A stretch of DNA of 53,489 nucleotides, taken from assembly GCA_947371755.1 (NCBI GenBank), contig CANBQT010000016.1:1-53489 (forward strand), written 5' to 3'. Positions 19,849-28,794 of the stretch are shown in pieces (within the stretch, counting starts at the first letter, position 1; each line of letters begins with the position of its first letter). Position numbers and translations under genes: made by a program. This stretch comes from Chitinophagaceae bacterium. Its GTDB lineage: Bacteria; Bacteroidota; Bacteroidia; Chitinophagales; Chitinophagaceae. The notes below the pieces were generated by a model, which was not told the origin of the DNA, searched no databases, and saw only the letters and a list, made by a program, of their open reading frames with translations.

Positions 19849-20799
19849 TCAATATCTTTCTGCCACTCTCAACTTTGCGCTTCTACTTCTACTGTTTCTC
19901 TTCAACTCTGCATCAGCAGCTGTGATTGGCTTCTTTGTTATTATTTTTAGTATCAGTTCTTTTTCAACTGATAACAACGGATTCTCTTCTACTTCTTCAA
20001 ATGTTCCCTGCTTAAAAAAATTCTTCACCATTCTATCTTCTATCGAATGAAACGTAATCACAGCAACCCTTCCGCCCGTTTTCAAAACCGAAGGCACTTG
20101 CTCTAACATTTCTTTCAGTGCACCCATCTCATCGTTCACTTCCATTCTCAGCGCTTGAAAAACCTGCGCTAAATATTTATTCGGATTCCCTTTTACAACA
20201 CTGCTGATCAAAGCTTTGAACTGACCAATGGTTTGTACAGGCAGTTGTTTTCGCTGGTGAACAATGTGCTTTGCCAGTGTGATCGAATTGGTAACTTCTC
20301 CATATTTCTCAAAAAGCTTATGTAGCTGCTGCTCACTATATGTGCTGATAATATCTGCAGCAGATAAAGCTTGCCTACGATCCATTCTCATATCGAGTGG
20401 ACCTTCAAAACGAATCGAGAAACCACGATCACCTTCATCAAACTGATAACTACTAACGCCCAAATCGGCCAATATGCCATCTACTTTCTGCACTTTATGT
20501 AATCGCAGGAAGCGCTGGATATGACGAAAGTTGGCAGGAACAAAAACCACCCGTTCATCATCCGGCAAATTTTGTTTTGCATCAGCGTCCTGATCAAAAG
20601 CATATAATCTGCCGTTTTCATTGAGGCGTTCTAAAATGCCGCGACTATGTCCACCACCACCGAAAGTGCAATCCACATAAATTCCTTCGGGCTTAATGTC
20701 TAGTGCATCCATACATTCGTAAAACAATACTGGTACATGATAGTCATTAGCCGAAGGGTGCTGGGTTGATTCCGAAACATTTTCAGTGTTCTTGTTCAT
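19849..20799 (-). CDS. rsmH: 16S rRNA m4C1402 methyltransferase RsmH
   Basis: RsmH (MraW) methylates N4 of C1402 in 16S rRNA using S-adenosylmethionine. The 316-residue protein opens with YHVPVLFYECMDAL and has the SAM-binding VDCTFGGGGHSRGIL near residue 45. ILADLGVSSYQFD, RGFSIRFEGPLDMRMD and ITFHSIEDRMVK follow, and all are family signatures. It starts 12 bases after the mraZ stop, in the normal place at the head of the dcw cluster. Confidence 0.98.
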   Translation of the reverse strand: MNKNTENVSESTQHPSANDYHVPVLFYECMDALDIKPEGIYVDCTFGGGGHSRGILERLNENGRLYAFDQDADAKQNLPDDERVVFVPANFRHIQRFLRLHKVQKVDGILADLGVSSYQFDEGDRGFSIRFEGPLDMRMDRRQALSAADIISTYSEQQLHKLFEKYGEVTNSITLAKHIVHQRKQLPVQTIGQFKALISSVVKGNPNKYLAQVFQALRMEVNDEMGALKEMLEQVPSVLKTGGRVAVITFHSIEDRMVKNFFKQGTFEEVEENPLLSVEKELILKIITKKPITAADAELKRNSRSRSAKLRVAERY

Positions 20800-20811
20800 A
20801 GTCGCGGAATT

Positions 20812-21276
20812 TTAACCGTTTTTTTCATCACCCTTCTCTTTCATAACTTCTGCTGCCAGGTCGCTGAATGCTTCTGGTGAAAAATCTTCAAAGAGCTGAT
20901 TGTATTTAGCTGCATCCCAGATCTCAAAACGATCAAGGGCTGCCGCCAAAACAATATCCTTATTCAAGCCCGCGAACTCACGAAGCGAACCCGGCAACAA
21001 CATCCTGCCTGCATTATCCAGTTCAATTTCAGTGGCTCCTCCCAAAAACTGACGACGGAATTGACGTACTTTGGGGTCGAAGTCATTTAGTTTACTGATC
21101 TTGGCAATAATGAGTTCCCAACTTTTCAATGGATATAACGTGAGACATTTTTCGAAACCACGGGCGAGGATGAATCGATCTTCCGCTTCAGGTAACTGTT
21201 TTTTCAGTCCACCCGGAAGCAGGAAGCGACCTTTCGCGTCTACCGTAGCTGCATATTCTCCGTGAAATCCTTGCAT
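20812..21276 (-). CDS. mraZ: Transcriptional regulator MraZ
   Basis: MraZ is a DNA-binding protein made of two SpoVT-AbrB-type repeats that regulates its own dcw operon. The family begins with an F-x-G-x-Y motif, here MQGFHGEYAATVDAKGRF, so I place the start at the ATG at 21276. This gives 154 residues, close to the family norm. The second repeat carries GGATEIELDNAGRMLLPGSL. The open frame continues 32 codons upstream, but that segment has no family match and covers the predicted operator. Confidence 0.95.
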   Translation of the reverse strand: MQGFHGEYAATVDAKGRFLLPGGLKKQLPEAEDRFILARGFEKCLTLYPLKSWELIIAKISKLNDFDPKVRQFRRQFLGGATEIELDNAGRMLLPGSLREFAGLNKDIVLAAALDRFEIWDAAKYNQLFEDFSPEAFSDLAAEVMKEKGDEKNG

Positions 21277-21289
21277 TAGTGAATAAGTT

Positions 21290-21338
21290 TTTCCAAGTAT
21301 TACCACTTGTTGACACAAAATAACACTTTTTCCCACTT
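21290..21338 (-). promoter_or_regulatory. Candidate MraZ operator: five boxes at a 10-base spacing
   Basis: On the minus strand five consecutive decamers begin GTGGGA, GTGTTA, GTGTCA, GTGGTA and TTGGAA, with first bases at 21336, 21326, 21316, 21306 and 21296. Known MraZ operators are direct repeats of a TGGGN or AAAGTGG-like box, one helical turn apart, just upstream of mraZ. The array ends about 14 bases before the mraZ ATG. I saw no clear TAnnTTTG promoter in this stretch. Confidence 0.75.
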
Positions 21339-21488
21339 TTAATGGTGTTTTTAACGGTTTGTATTTATCCACAAGAAAAAAATGGCTATAAACGAGTCCT
21401 GGAAAGAGTTACAGCTATTTTAGTCAAAAAAGCATGTGCACGGAGTGTGAATTAGTGTGGATAAGCCCAATGTTTTCTAAATTTGCCT

Positions 21489-22712
21489 ATGCATCCGAAA
21501 GACCTCCAGATCAAAGATTTCACCTATTCTTTACCAGACGAACGTATTGCCAAGTATCCTTTGGCTAGTCGAGATCAGAGTAAACTGTTGATTTACAAAG
21601 AGAAAGAGATTCATAAATCTGTTTACCAGCATATTGCAAACGAAATTCCAGAAAAGAGTTTGCTCTTATTTAATAATACCAAAGTAGTAGAGGCCCGGAT
21701 ACTGTTTCAGAAAACTTCAGGGGCAACCATAGAAATTTTTTGTTTAGAGCCTGATGATCGTTACCCAGACATTACCAAAGCCATGATCCAAAAAGGGAAA
21801 GTTTTTTGGAAATGCCTGGTAGGGGGAGCAAAAAAATGGAAGGAACTTCAAATATTTAAAACTGTTTTGCTAGGTGAGAAAACTATTATTTTATCTGCAG
21901 AAAGAAAGGAGCAAATCCATGATTATTACCTGATCGAATTTAATTGGGATGATACCAACCTTTCATTTGCTGAAATATTACACTCAGCGGGATTGATCCC
22001 ATTACCACCTTATTTGAATCGTCATGCAGAGGCAAGTGATGCAGACCGATACCAAACCATTTACGCCAAGTATGATGGTTCTGTTGCAGCACCTACAGCG
22101 GGATTACATTTTACAGAAACAGTTTTTAAACAATTGGATGCAAAATATATTGAAAGGGCATATCTCACTCTACATGTTGGTGCAGGCACCTTTAAACCAG
22201 TGAAAGCAGAGAAAATCGAAGGCCATGAAATGCACGCAGAATACATAGAAGTAAGTGAAGCTTTGATCGGGAAAATAATTGACCATCTAGATCATCCAAT
22301 CATACCGGTAGGTACCACCTCCATGCGTACTATAGAGTCATTGTATTGGTTAGGAGTTAAAACAATTCTTAACAGTAATATTGCTTTATCGGAATTAGTA
22401 ATTAACCAATGGGATCCCTATGAATTAGATGCAGCAGGTATTACAACTAGCACTGCATTGAATGCACTCATTTCTTGGATGAAAAAAAATGAAATTGAAT
22501 TACTCATTACTAAAACTCAAATCATCATTGCTCCAGGTTATACATTTAAAATTGCAAAAGCCCTAATTACCAATTTTCATCAGCCACAATCAACATTACT
22601 TTTATTAGTGTCCGCACTCATTGGAGATGAATGGAAAAGGGTATATAAGTATGCCATGCAAAATGATTTTCGTTTTCTAAGTTATGGGGATGGATGTCTT
22701 CTTTGGATATAA
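21489..22712 (+). CDS. queA: S-adenosylmethionine:tRNA ribosyltransferase-isomerase QueA
   Basis: QueA transfers and isomerises the ribosyl part of SAM onto preQ1-modified tRNA, giving epoxyqueuosine at the wobble position. Family signatures include IKDFTYSLPDERIAKYPL at the start, LLFNNTKVVEARI, AAPTAGLHFTE, LTLHVGAGTFKPV, PVGTTSMRTIES and TNFHQPQSTLLLL. The 407-residue length is somewhat above the usual 340-360, with extra residues in the middle domain. The ATG at 21489 is preferred; a TTG two codons earlier is also open. It is divergent from mraZ. Confidence 0.95.
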   Translation: MHPKDLQIKDFTYSLPDERIAKYPLASRDQSKLLIYKEKEIHKSVYQHIANEIPEKSLLLFNNTKVVEARILFQKTSGATIEIFCLEPDDRYPDITKAMIQKGKVFWKCLVGGAKKWKELQIFKTVLLGEKTIILSAERKEQIHDYYLIEFNWDDTNLSFAEILHSAGLIPLPPYLNRHAEASDADRYQTIYAKYDGSVAAPTAGLHFTETVFKQLDAKYIERAYLTLHVGAGTFKPVKAEKIEGHEMHAEYIEVSEALIGKIIDHLDHPIIPVGTTSMRTIESLYWLGVKTILNSNIALSELVINQWDPYELDAAGITTSTALNALISWMKKNEIELLITKTQIIIAPGYTFKIAKALITNFHQPQSTLLLLVSALIGDEWKRVYKYAMQNDFRFLSYGDGCLLWI

Positions 22713-22736
22713 AAAGAGAAGTGTTTAAATCTAAAA

Positions 22737-22980
22737 CACCCCTCCTGCCCCTGTGGATACTTTTTTCACAACACCCCGCCTGACGCTTGCGGATACTTTT
22801 TTATAATACCCCTCCTGCCGCTTGCGGATAGGAGGGGAAAGTCGAGCGGCTGAGCGATGACTGGGGTGGTTACTCCTCCAGACCAACATCCATGCTTCTC
22901 CTAAAGACAACCTCCCCGCCGTATGCCGAATACTCGGCATCGGCTGCCCCTCCTATTCGCAGGCGAACAATAGGGGTACC
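22737..22980. repeat. Structured repeat copy B, two modules facing each other, upstream of the DUF559 gene
   Basis: This fills most of the 364-base gap after queA. Plus-strand module 1 has a hairpin at 22809-22837 (CCCCTCCT/AGGAGGGG arms around CCGC-TT-GCGG). A stem AGTCG/TGACT (22840-22844 with 22858-22862) holds AGCGGCTGAGCGA, and the tail is GGGGTGGTT. Module 2 is inverted: its tail is AACCTCCCC, its stem-loop at 22918-22944 has arms GCCG+ATGCCGA and TCGGCAT+CGGC, and its hairpin is at 22947-22976. Ahead of module 1 are two degenerate half-units at a 35-36-base period (22739-22808). The nearest full relative is at 32813-33050. Confidence 0.9.
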
Positions 22981-23076
22981 TTTTGTTTTTTTTACTTGGA
23001 ATTAAAATATTTTACTCTAAATATTTTTTAGTCATAACATGGGGTTTCTATACTTATAGATTTATACTTTTTGTTC

Positions 23077-23439
23077 ATGAAAACTTATAGAACAAATAAT
23101 TTATTTAGCCTCTTTAATTTTCGCAAAAAACTTAGAAACTCGGGAACTCCAGCTGAGGTGTTGCTATGGCAATACTTACAAAATAGAAAACTCGCAGGAA
23201 GAAAATTTAGACGTCAACATAGTATCGGAAACTTTATTATTGATTTTTACTGCCCTGATGAAAAGCTTGCAATTGAACTAGATGGAGAAGATCATTTTTG
23301 GGAAGAGGGAATGAAACGTGACGCTAAAAAAACTGCTTATCTAAATAGTATGGGAATTTGTGTTCTAAGATTTGAAAATAAATGGGTATTTAATGATGTG
23401 GATCATGTGTTAGGAGAAATTAGAAAATGTTTTAGCTAA
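23077..23439 (+). CDS. DUF559 endonuclease-like protein flanked by inverted repeats
   Basis: This 120-residue protein belongs to DUF559, which has the PD-(D/E)XK nuclease fold of Vsr repair enzymes. The core reads FRRQHSIGNFIIDFYCPDEK (residues 45-63) and then LAIELDGEDHF. Asp56 in IDFYC and Glu67/Asp69 in IELDG are the likely metal-binding residues, and the closing strand VLRFENKWVF has Glu100. No catalytic residue appears lost. The gene is alone between repeat copies B and C, whose module-1 sequences are inverted relative to each other. That suggests a mobile cassette or a repeat-linked nuclease. No activity has been shown here; repair or restriction roles remain possible. The ATG at 23077 is preferred to a TTG two codons upstream. 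Confidence 0.88.
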   Translation: MKTYRTNNLFSLFNFRKKLRNSGTPAEVLLWQYLQNRKLAGRKFRRQHSIGNFIIDFYCPDEKLAIELDGEDHFWEEGMKRDAKKTAYLNSMGICVLRFENKWVFNDVDHVLGEIRKCFS

Positions 23440-23454
23440 ACTTAGAAGAACTGC

Positions 23455-23516
23455 AACCACCCCGCCCATCGCTAAGCCGCTTGGGCACCCCTCCTATCCG
23501 CAAGCGGCAGGAGGGG
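23455..23516 (-). repeat. Structured repeat copy C, single module, downstream of the DUF559 gene
   Basis: Read on the minus strand this is CCCCTCCT-GCCGCTTGCGGAT-AGGAGGGG (23488-23516), then a perfect five-base stem GCCCA/TGGGC enclosing AGCGGCTTAGCGA (23464-23486), then GGGGTGGTT. The 29-base hairpin is identical to that of copy B at 22809-22837 but lies on the opposite strand, so B and C form an inverted pair around the DUF559 gene. It begins 15 bases after that gene's stop codon. Confidence 0.92.
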
Positions 23517-23690
23517 AATTTTAAATAACATTCATCTTTTATCCATAAGCAACAGGTGCGGTATTTAAATGACATTGATCTCCAATCCGCAAGCGGCAGG
23601 TGGGGAATTTTAAATAAGATTCATCTTTTATCTGTAAGCAACAGGTGCGGTATTTAAATGACATTGATTTCCTATCCGCAAGTGGAAGTA
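23496..23690. repeat. 89-base tandem repeat built from ~44-base half-units, attached to copy C
   Basis: Two near-identical 89-base copies (23496-23584 and 23585-23673) and the start of a third (from 23674) begin with the hairpin half ATCCGCAAGCGGCAGG. Each 89-base copy is itself two diverged units of 45 and 44 bases: the one at 23496 is echoed at 23541 by ATCCATAAGCAACAGG, and both share AAAT.ACATT.ATCT. It is therefore a higher-order array that grew outward from the hairpin of copy C, ending about 20 bases before the stop of the next gene. Confidence 0.88.
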
Positions 23691-23710
23691 AGTGCAATAA
23701 AGTATAGAAA

Positions 23711-25054
23711 TTATTTTCCACTATCAGCTTGCGGCATAAGTGGAATCTCTATCGTAAATGTACTCCCCTTCCCTAATGTACTGTCTACACGTATTTTCCC
23801 TTTGTGGGCGTCGATCACTGTTTTTACGTAACTCATGCCCAAACCAAAACCTTTTACATTGTGTAGGTTACCAGTATGTGCCCGATAGAATTTTTCGAAG
23901 ATGCGCTTTACAGTTTCCTTGCTCATCCCAATACCATTGTCTTCTATACGAATGACCAGCAATTTAGTTGTGCTATGAGTAGAAATTTTTATGAGAATGC
24001 TATCGTTAGAATATTTAATGGCGTTATCAATTAAATTCGAAAGAAGGTTTGAAAAATGCACTTCATCAACAGAGATCAAATCATTTTTTGCGTTGAACAT
24101 CGTTTGAACAAATCCATTTTTGCTTTGCAGCTGCAATTGATAATTTTCTATCACATGACCCAACATTTCATGTAAGTGTACTTTACTTAGATTCAATTTC
24201 AATTCTTGTCGGTCCATCAAGGCAGCCTGTAGAATAGTTTCTACATGTTTGTTCATTCGTATATTTTCTTCCTTGATGATTCCTCTAAAATATTCCAGCT
24301 TTTCAGGATTACTAAGCACTTTTTCGTTTTTCAAAGCATCCACCGCCAATGAAATCGTTGCAAGTGGTGTTTTAAATTCATGCGTCATGTTATTGATAAA
24401 ATCGCTCTTGATTTCACTCAATTTTTTCTGATTCAATAAAGATCTTACTGTTACATAGAAGGCAGCAATAATAATCAACATAAATATACCCGCGCCTATA
24501 ATTACCCATTCTAAAGATGCCCAAACTTGTTTTTTATAATTTGGAATGAGCACTATCAATTGCTCATAACTAGCCATGTCATCCAGTGTGATAAATTCAT
24601 CCGGCAAAATAGGAATCACAAAAATCTTATTCACACTAGTATCTAAACTGGCCTTTTCATACCCGCTAGTAAGCATTTCAATTTCTGTAGCAGAAGAAAA
24701 AATTGCAAACTCAAATTCTAAATGGTGCCACTCATCTGTTAAAAATTCTTTTTGTAATTTTGCTCTGACTTCTTCCACCGAAAATTTTTCTCCAATTGTT
24801 AATGGCTTGATTACATGTAAGTGAAAATCAGCATTAAATTCTCCCATACTCGATTTCCGGGGGCGTAACATTTGACCACCATATACTCTTTTGTAAAGGT
24901 CTGTTGCCACTAATAAACCATTAGAGCTTAGCTTATTATTTAACTGCCCCTCTCTTACTTTTATCAAATTGTTCAACCAGGAGGCTTGCAAAAGCAGCAG
25001 TCCTAGCAAAGACAATGAGATGAGTATAATGATTACAGGGAAAGTACGTTTCAT
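23711..25054 (-). CDS. Sensor histidine kinase
   Basis: This 447-residue two-component sensor has membrane helices at about residues 5-25 and 180-203 around a sensory domain of about 150 residues outside the cytoplasm, with no recognisable fold. The HisKA helix contains NNMTHEFKTPLATI, with the phospho-acceptor His near 226. The ATPase domain has the N-box LLSNLIDNAIKYS, G1 IEDNGIGMS, the F-box FEKFYRAHTGN and G2 GFGLGMSYVK. All catalytic motifs are intact. No response-regulator gene is adjacent, so its partner is encoded elsewhere. It is divergent from algH, with about 120 bases between starts. Confidence 0.93.
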   Translation of the reverse strand: MKRTFPVIIILISLSLLGLLLLQASWLNNLIKVREGQLNNKLSSNGLLVATDLYKRVYGGQMLRPRKSSMGEFNADFHLHVIKPLTIGEKFSVEEVRAKLQKEFLTDEWHHLEFEFAIFSSATEIEMLTSGYEKASLDTSVNKIFVIPILPDEFITLDDMASYEQLIVLIPNYKKQVWASLEWVIIGAGIFMLIIIAAFYVTVRSLLNQKKLSEIKSDFINNMTHEFKTPLATISLAVDALKNEKVLSNPEKLEYFRGIIKEENIRMNKHVETILQAALMDRQELKLNLSKVHLHEMLGHVIENYQLQLQSKNGFVQTMFNAKNDLISVDEVHFSNLLSNLIDNAIKYSNDSILIKISTHSTTKLLVIRIEDNGIGMSKETVKRIFEKFYRAHTGNLHNVKGFGLGMSYVKTVIDAHKGKIRVDSTLGKGSTFTIEIPLMPQADSGK

Positions 25055-25172
25055 TCTTACAAATATAATGGTTTGACTTGCTTAGGAATGCCAATCAAAC
25101 AGTATTTATGAGCTTTTTAACGGGCGAAGAATATTTTTTGTAATTAATTTCCTTTGTGGTAATTTTTCACAC

Positions 25173-25721
25173 ATGACAGCTCCGGAATCTGGCCAATTGC
25201 TGATATCTGATCCATTTCTGAAAGACCCAAACTTTCAACGTACTGTTATTCTATTATGTGAACATGAAGCAGAGGGAAGCTTTGGTTTTGTTCTGAATAA
25301 ATTGCACCAACAGGTTTTAGGGGATTTGATAGAAGTATTGGAAGGCTGTAATTTTCCCGTATTTATCGGCGGACCCGTACAAAAAGACTCGCTACATTTT
25401 ATTCATCGAAAACCAGATTTGATTGGAGGCACAGAAATTATTGATGGTATATTTTGGGGTGGTGATTTCGAAATGGTTTTATCCCTGATCCTTACCAAAG
25501 AATTACAGGAAGAAGATATTCGTTTTTTTATTGGATATAGTGGCTGGGGAGCAGGGCAGTTAGTTGAAGAACTTACAGACAAAACCTGGATTACCAGATC
25601 TGCCACCCGCAGACTTACTTTCTATAAAAACATTGAAGAAATCTGGAAAGAAGCCTTGTTTGATTTAGGTGGTGAATATCAACAGATGATTAATTATCCT
25701 AAAGATCCTCAATTAAACTAA
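25173..25721 (+). CDS. YqgE/AlgH family protein
   Basis: This 182-residue cytoplasmic protein belongs to the YqgE/AlgH (DUF179) family. It has the typical start GQLLISDPFLKDPNFQRTVI, the HEAEGSFGFVLNK motif, FIGGPVQKDSLHFIH and GYSGWGAGQLVEEL. AlgH is named for an effect on alginate production in Pseudomonas, but its biochemical function is not settled. Its stop overlaps by four bases the stop of the convergent M48 protease gene. Confidence 0.93.
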   Translation: MTAPESGQLLISDPFLKDPNFQRTVILLCEHEAEGSFGFVLNKLHQQVLGDLIEVLEGCNFPVFIGGPVQKDSLHFIHRKPDLIGGTEIIDGIFWGGDFEMVLSLILTKELQEEDIRFFIGYSGWGAGQLVEELTDKTWITRSATRRLTFYKNIEEIWKEALFDLGGEYQQMINYPKDPQLN

Positions 25722-26800
25722 TCGTCTGATTTCAGAACATATTTCAATTGCTTCCAATAATCATTCAATAACTCATTTGTAACCTGTTCCGTAAAAGGAT
25801 GTGTACTTGAATATCTTTCAGCATCGGTTATTCTTTCGTCGGTTAAAGGGTGCGAGCTCAAGAACGACAATGCCTTCATCGAAGAATCATCATTACTTTC
25901 TTTAAGCTTTTGCATTAATTGTAACATACCCTTAGGATCAATCTTATTTTTTTCCATTAATTGCATCCCTTCTTCATCTGCTTGTTTCTCTAACTTTCTA
26001 GAGTAATTCATGTGCACTAAAAAATCTGCATTCCCAACAATTATTTTAGCAGCAGTTCCCCCAGTATTTGTAAATAAACTAACGATAAAACCAGAACCCA
26101 TCGAGGATAAAATATTTTGTAAACTATGCCTACGATTAATATGTGTAGACTCGTGACTCAACAAAGCCACCAAAGATTCAGGAGTCTGTAACTCTTTCAA
26201 GATAGCTGTATTAACTACGATATGACCACCAGGCAATGCGTAAGCATTTACTTCATCAGAAACAGCCACAGAAACTTTAATGGGATATTGTTTACTCAAT
26301 TGCAATTGATCAGCAAAATTCTGTAAAATGATACTGGCATTTCTGTCGATTTTAATTTCTTCCTGAAGTCCATTAAACAATTTATCGCCCATAACAATTT
26401 CACTATGCACTGAAATAAATTTGATAGCTGCCCTAGGAAATACTTCCGCCAATAAAATATAAACCGCTACTAAGAAAAATAAAATACCCATCACAATGAA
26501 TGCCGGCTTCCTCCTCCATCTACTTGATTTGGGTTGAATCCCCATTATTCCTGGAAGCTTTTCATGCAAAGGATTGGAGTCGGGCACTTCCAAATAAGAA
26601 TTATGATTTTTATCAAAATACAATAAATATTTATGGTCAATAAAACGTAAAGTACAATCACGCAATGGAAATAACTGAGGCCTTACACTTGGATTTTCAC
26701 GATCAGTTAAACGCACCCAACCATTCGAAATCTCCACATCCACTTTGAAATATTGGTTCCGATAATGATCAAAAAAAAGTGTCTCAGCATATTGCATCAT
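25718..26800 (-). CDS. Membrane-anchored M48 family metalloprotease
   Basis: This 360-residue protein has a small N-terminal cytoplasmic-looking domain (residues 1-95), one membrane helix at about 100-120, and a C-terminal M48 peptidase domain. The zinc site is SHESTHINRRH with His216 and His220. The third ligand is probably the Glu in RKLEKQADEEGMQLM, near 275-285. Family members degrade misfolded membrane or envelope proteins (HtpX, BepA, LoiP types). The N-terminal domain is not one I recognise. A terminator for the upstream atpC gene lies just before its start. Confidence 0.9.
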   Translation of the reverse strand: MMQYAETLFFDHYRNQYFKVDVEISNGWVRLTDRENPSVRPQLFPLRDCTLRFIDHKYLLYFDKNHNSYLEVPDSNPLHEKLPGIMGIQPKSSRWRRKPAFIVMGILFFLVAVYILLAEVFPRAAIKFISVHSEIVMGDKLFNGLQEEIKIDRNASIILQNFADQLQLSKQYPIKVSVAVSDEVNAYALPGGHIVVNTAILKELQTPESLVALLSHESTHINRRHSLQNILSSMGSGFIVSLFTNTGGTAAKIIVGNADFLVHMNYSRKLEKQADEEGMQLMEKNKIDPKGMLQLMQKLKESNDDSSMKALSFLSSHPLTDERITDAERYSSTHPFTEQVTNELLNDYWKQLKYVLKSDD

Positions 26801-26810
26801 TGAAATTAAG

Positions 26811-26842
26811 AAAAAAAAAGAGCCCGGAAAATTCCGGGCTCT
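26811..26842 (-). terminator. Intrinsic terminator after atpC
   Basis: Perfect 11-base arms AGAGCCCGGAA and TTCCGGGCTCT (26819-26829 and 26832-26842) are followed, on the minus strand, by a run of nine T. It lies 23 bases past the atpC stop and 11 bases before the next minus-strand ATG. Confidence 0.92.
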
Positions 26843-26864
26843 GATAAAACTATGTCAATATGGT

Positions 26865-27116
26865 TTAAGCTTCTTTTGCGCCTTCAACCAATACAGTAAC
26901 TTTATTATTCAACACTTCTACAAAACCACTTTCGATGCTGTAGTTTTCAAAGCTGTTCTTGTCTTTCAAGATCTTTACATTACCTTTTCCTAAAGCACTA
27001 ACCAAAGGAGCGTGCTTTTCTAAAATCTCGAAAAGACCAGTGATGCCTGGTAATTGAACACCATACACATCGCCACTGTACAACTTTTTTTCGGGTGTTA
27101 ATATTTCTACGTTCAT
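26865..27116 (-). CDS. atpC: ATP synthase epsilon subunit, short form
   Basis: AtpC is the epsilon subunit of the F1 central stalk, which couples proton flow to rotation. At 83 residues it contains only the N-terminal beta-sandwich domain (MNVEILTPEKKLYSGDVYGV to VLVEGAKEA). The C-terminal two-helix domain, which in E. coli brings the protein to about 139 residues and can inhibit ATP hydrolysis, is absent. The gene ends in a normal stop before a terminator, so this is not a window artefact. It follows atpD by 14 bases. Confidence 0.95.
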   Translation of the reverse strand: MNVEILTPEKKLYSGDVYGVQLPGITGLFEILEKHAPLVSALGKGNVKILKDKNSFENYSIESGFVEVLNNKVTVLVEGAKEA

Positions 27117-27130
27117 TACAATTCTTTTAA

Positions 27131-28765
<1,635 letters not shown>

Positions 28766-28794
28766 TTAAGATATTTTCAACATTTTCAGCATTT

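Noticed and set aside
21277..21372. Longer MraZ start
   Set aside because: The added segment precedes the family's conserved start and spans the candidate MraZ operator.
21478..21485. TAAATTTG as the queA promoter
   Set aside because: It is only three bases before the chosen ATG, so transcription would begin inside the coding region; probably a chance match.
22809..22837. Repeat hairpins acting as intrinsic terminators
   Set aside because: None is followed by a clear T-run, and they occur in both orientations and inside an operon.
22731..22940. Small minus-strand open frame across repeat copy B
   Set aside because: It is made of translated repeat sequence and has no start context or protein-like composition.
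22739..23690. Regularly spaced short repeats resembling a CRISPR array
   Set aside because: The fillers within each array are near-identical rather than unique, only two or three units are present, the repeat is half of a larger hairpin, and no cas gene is nearby.
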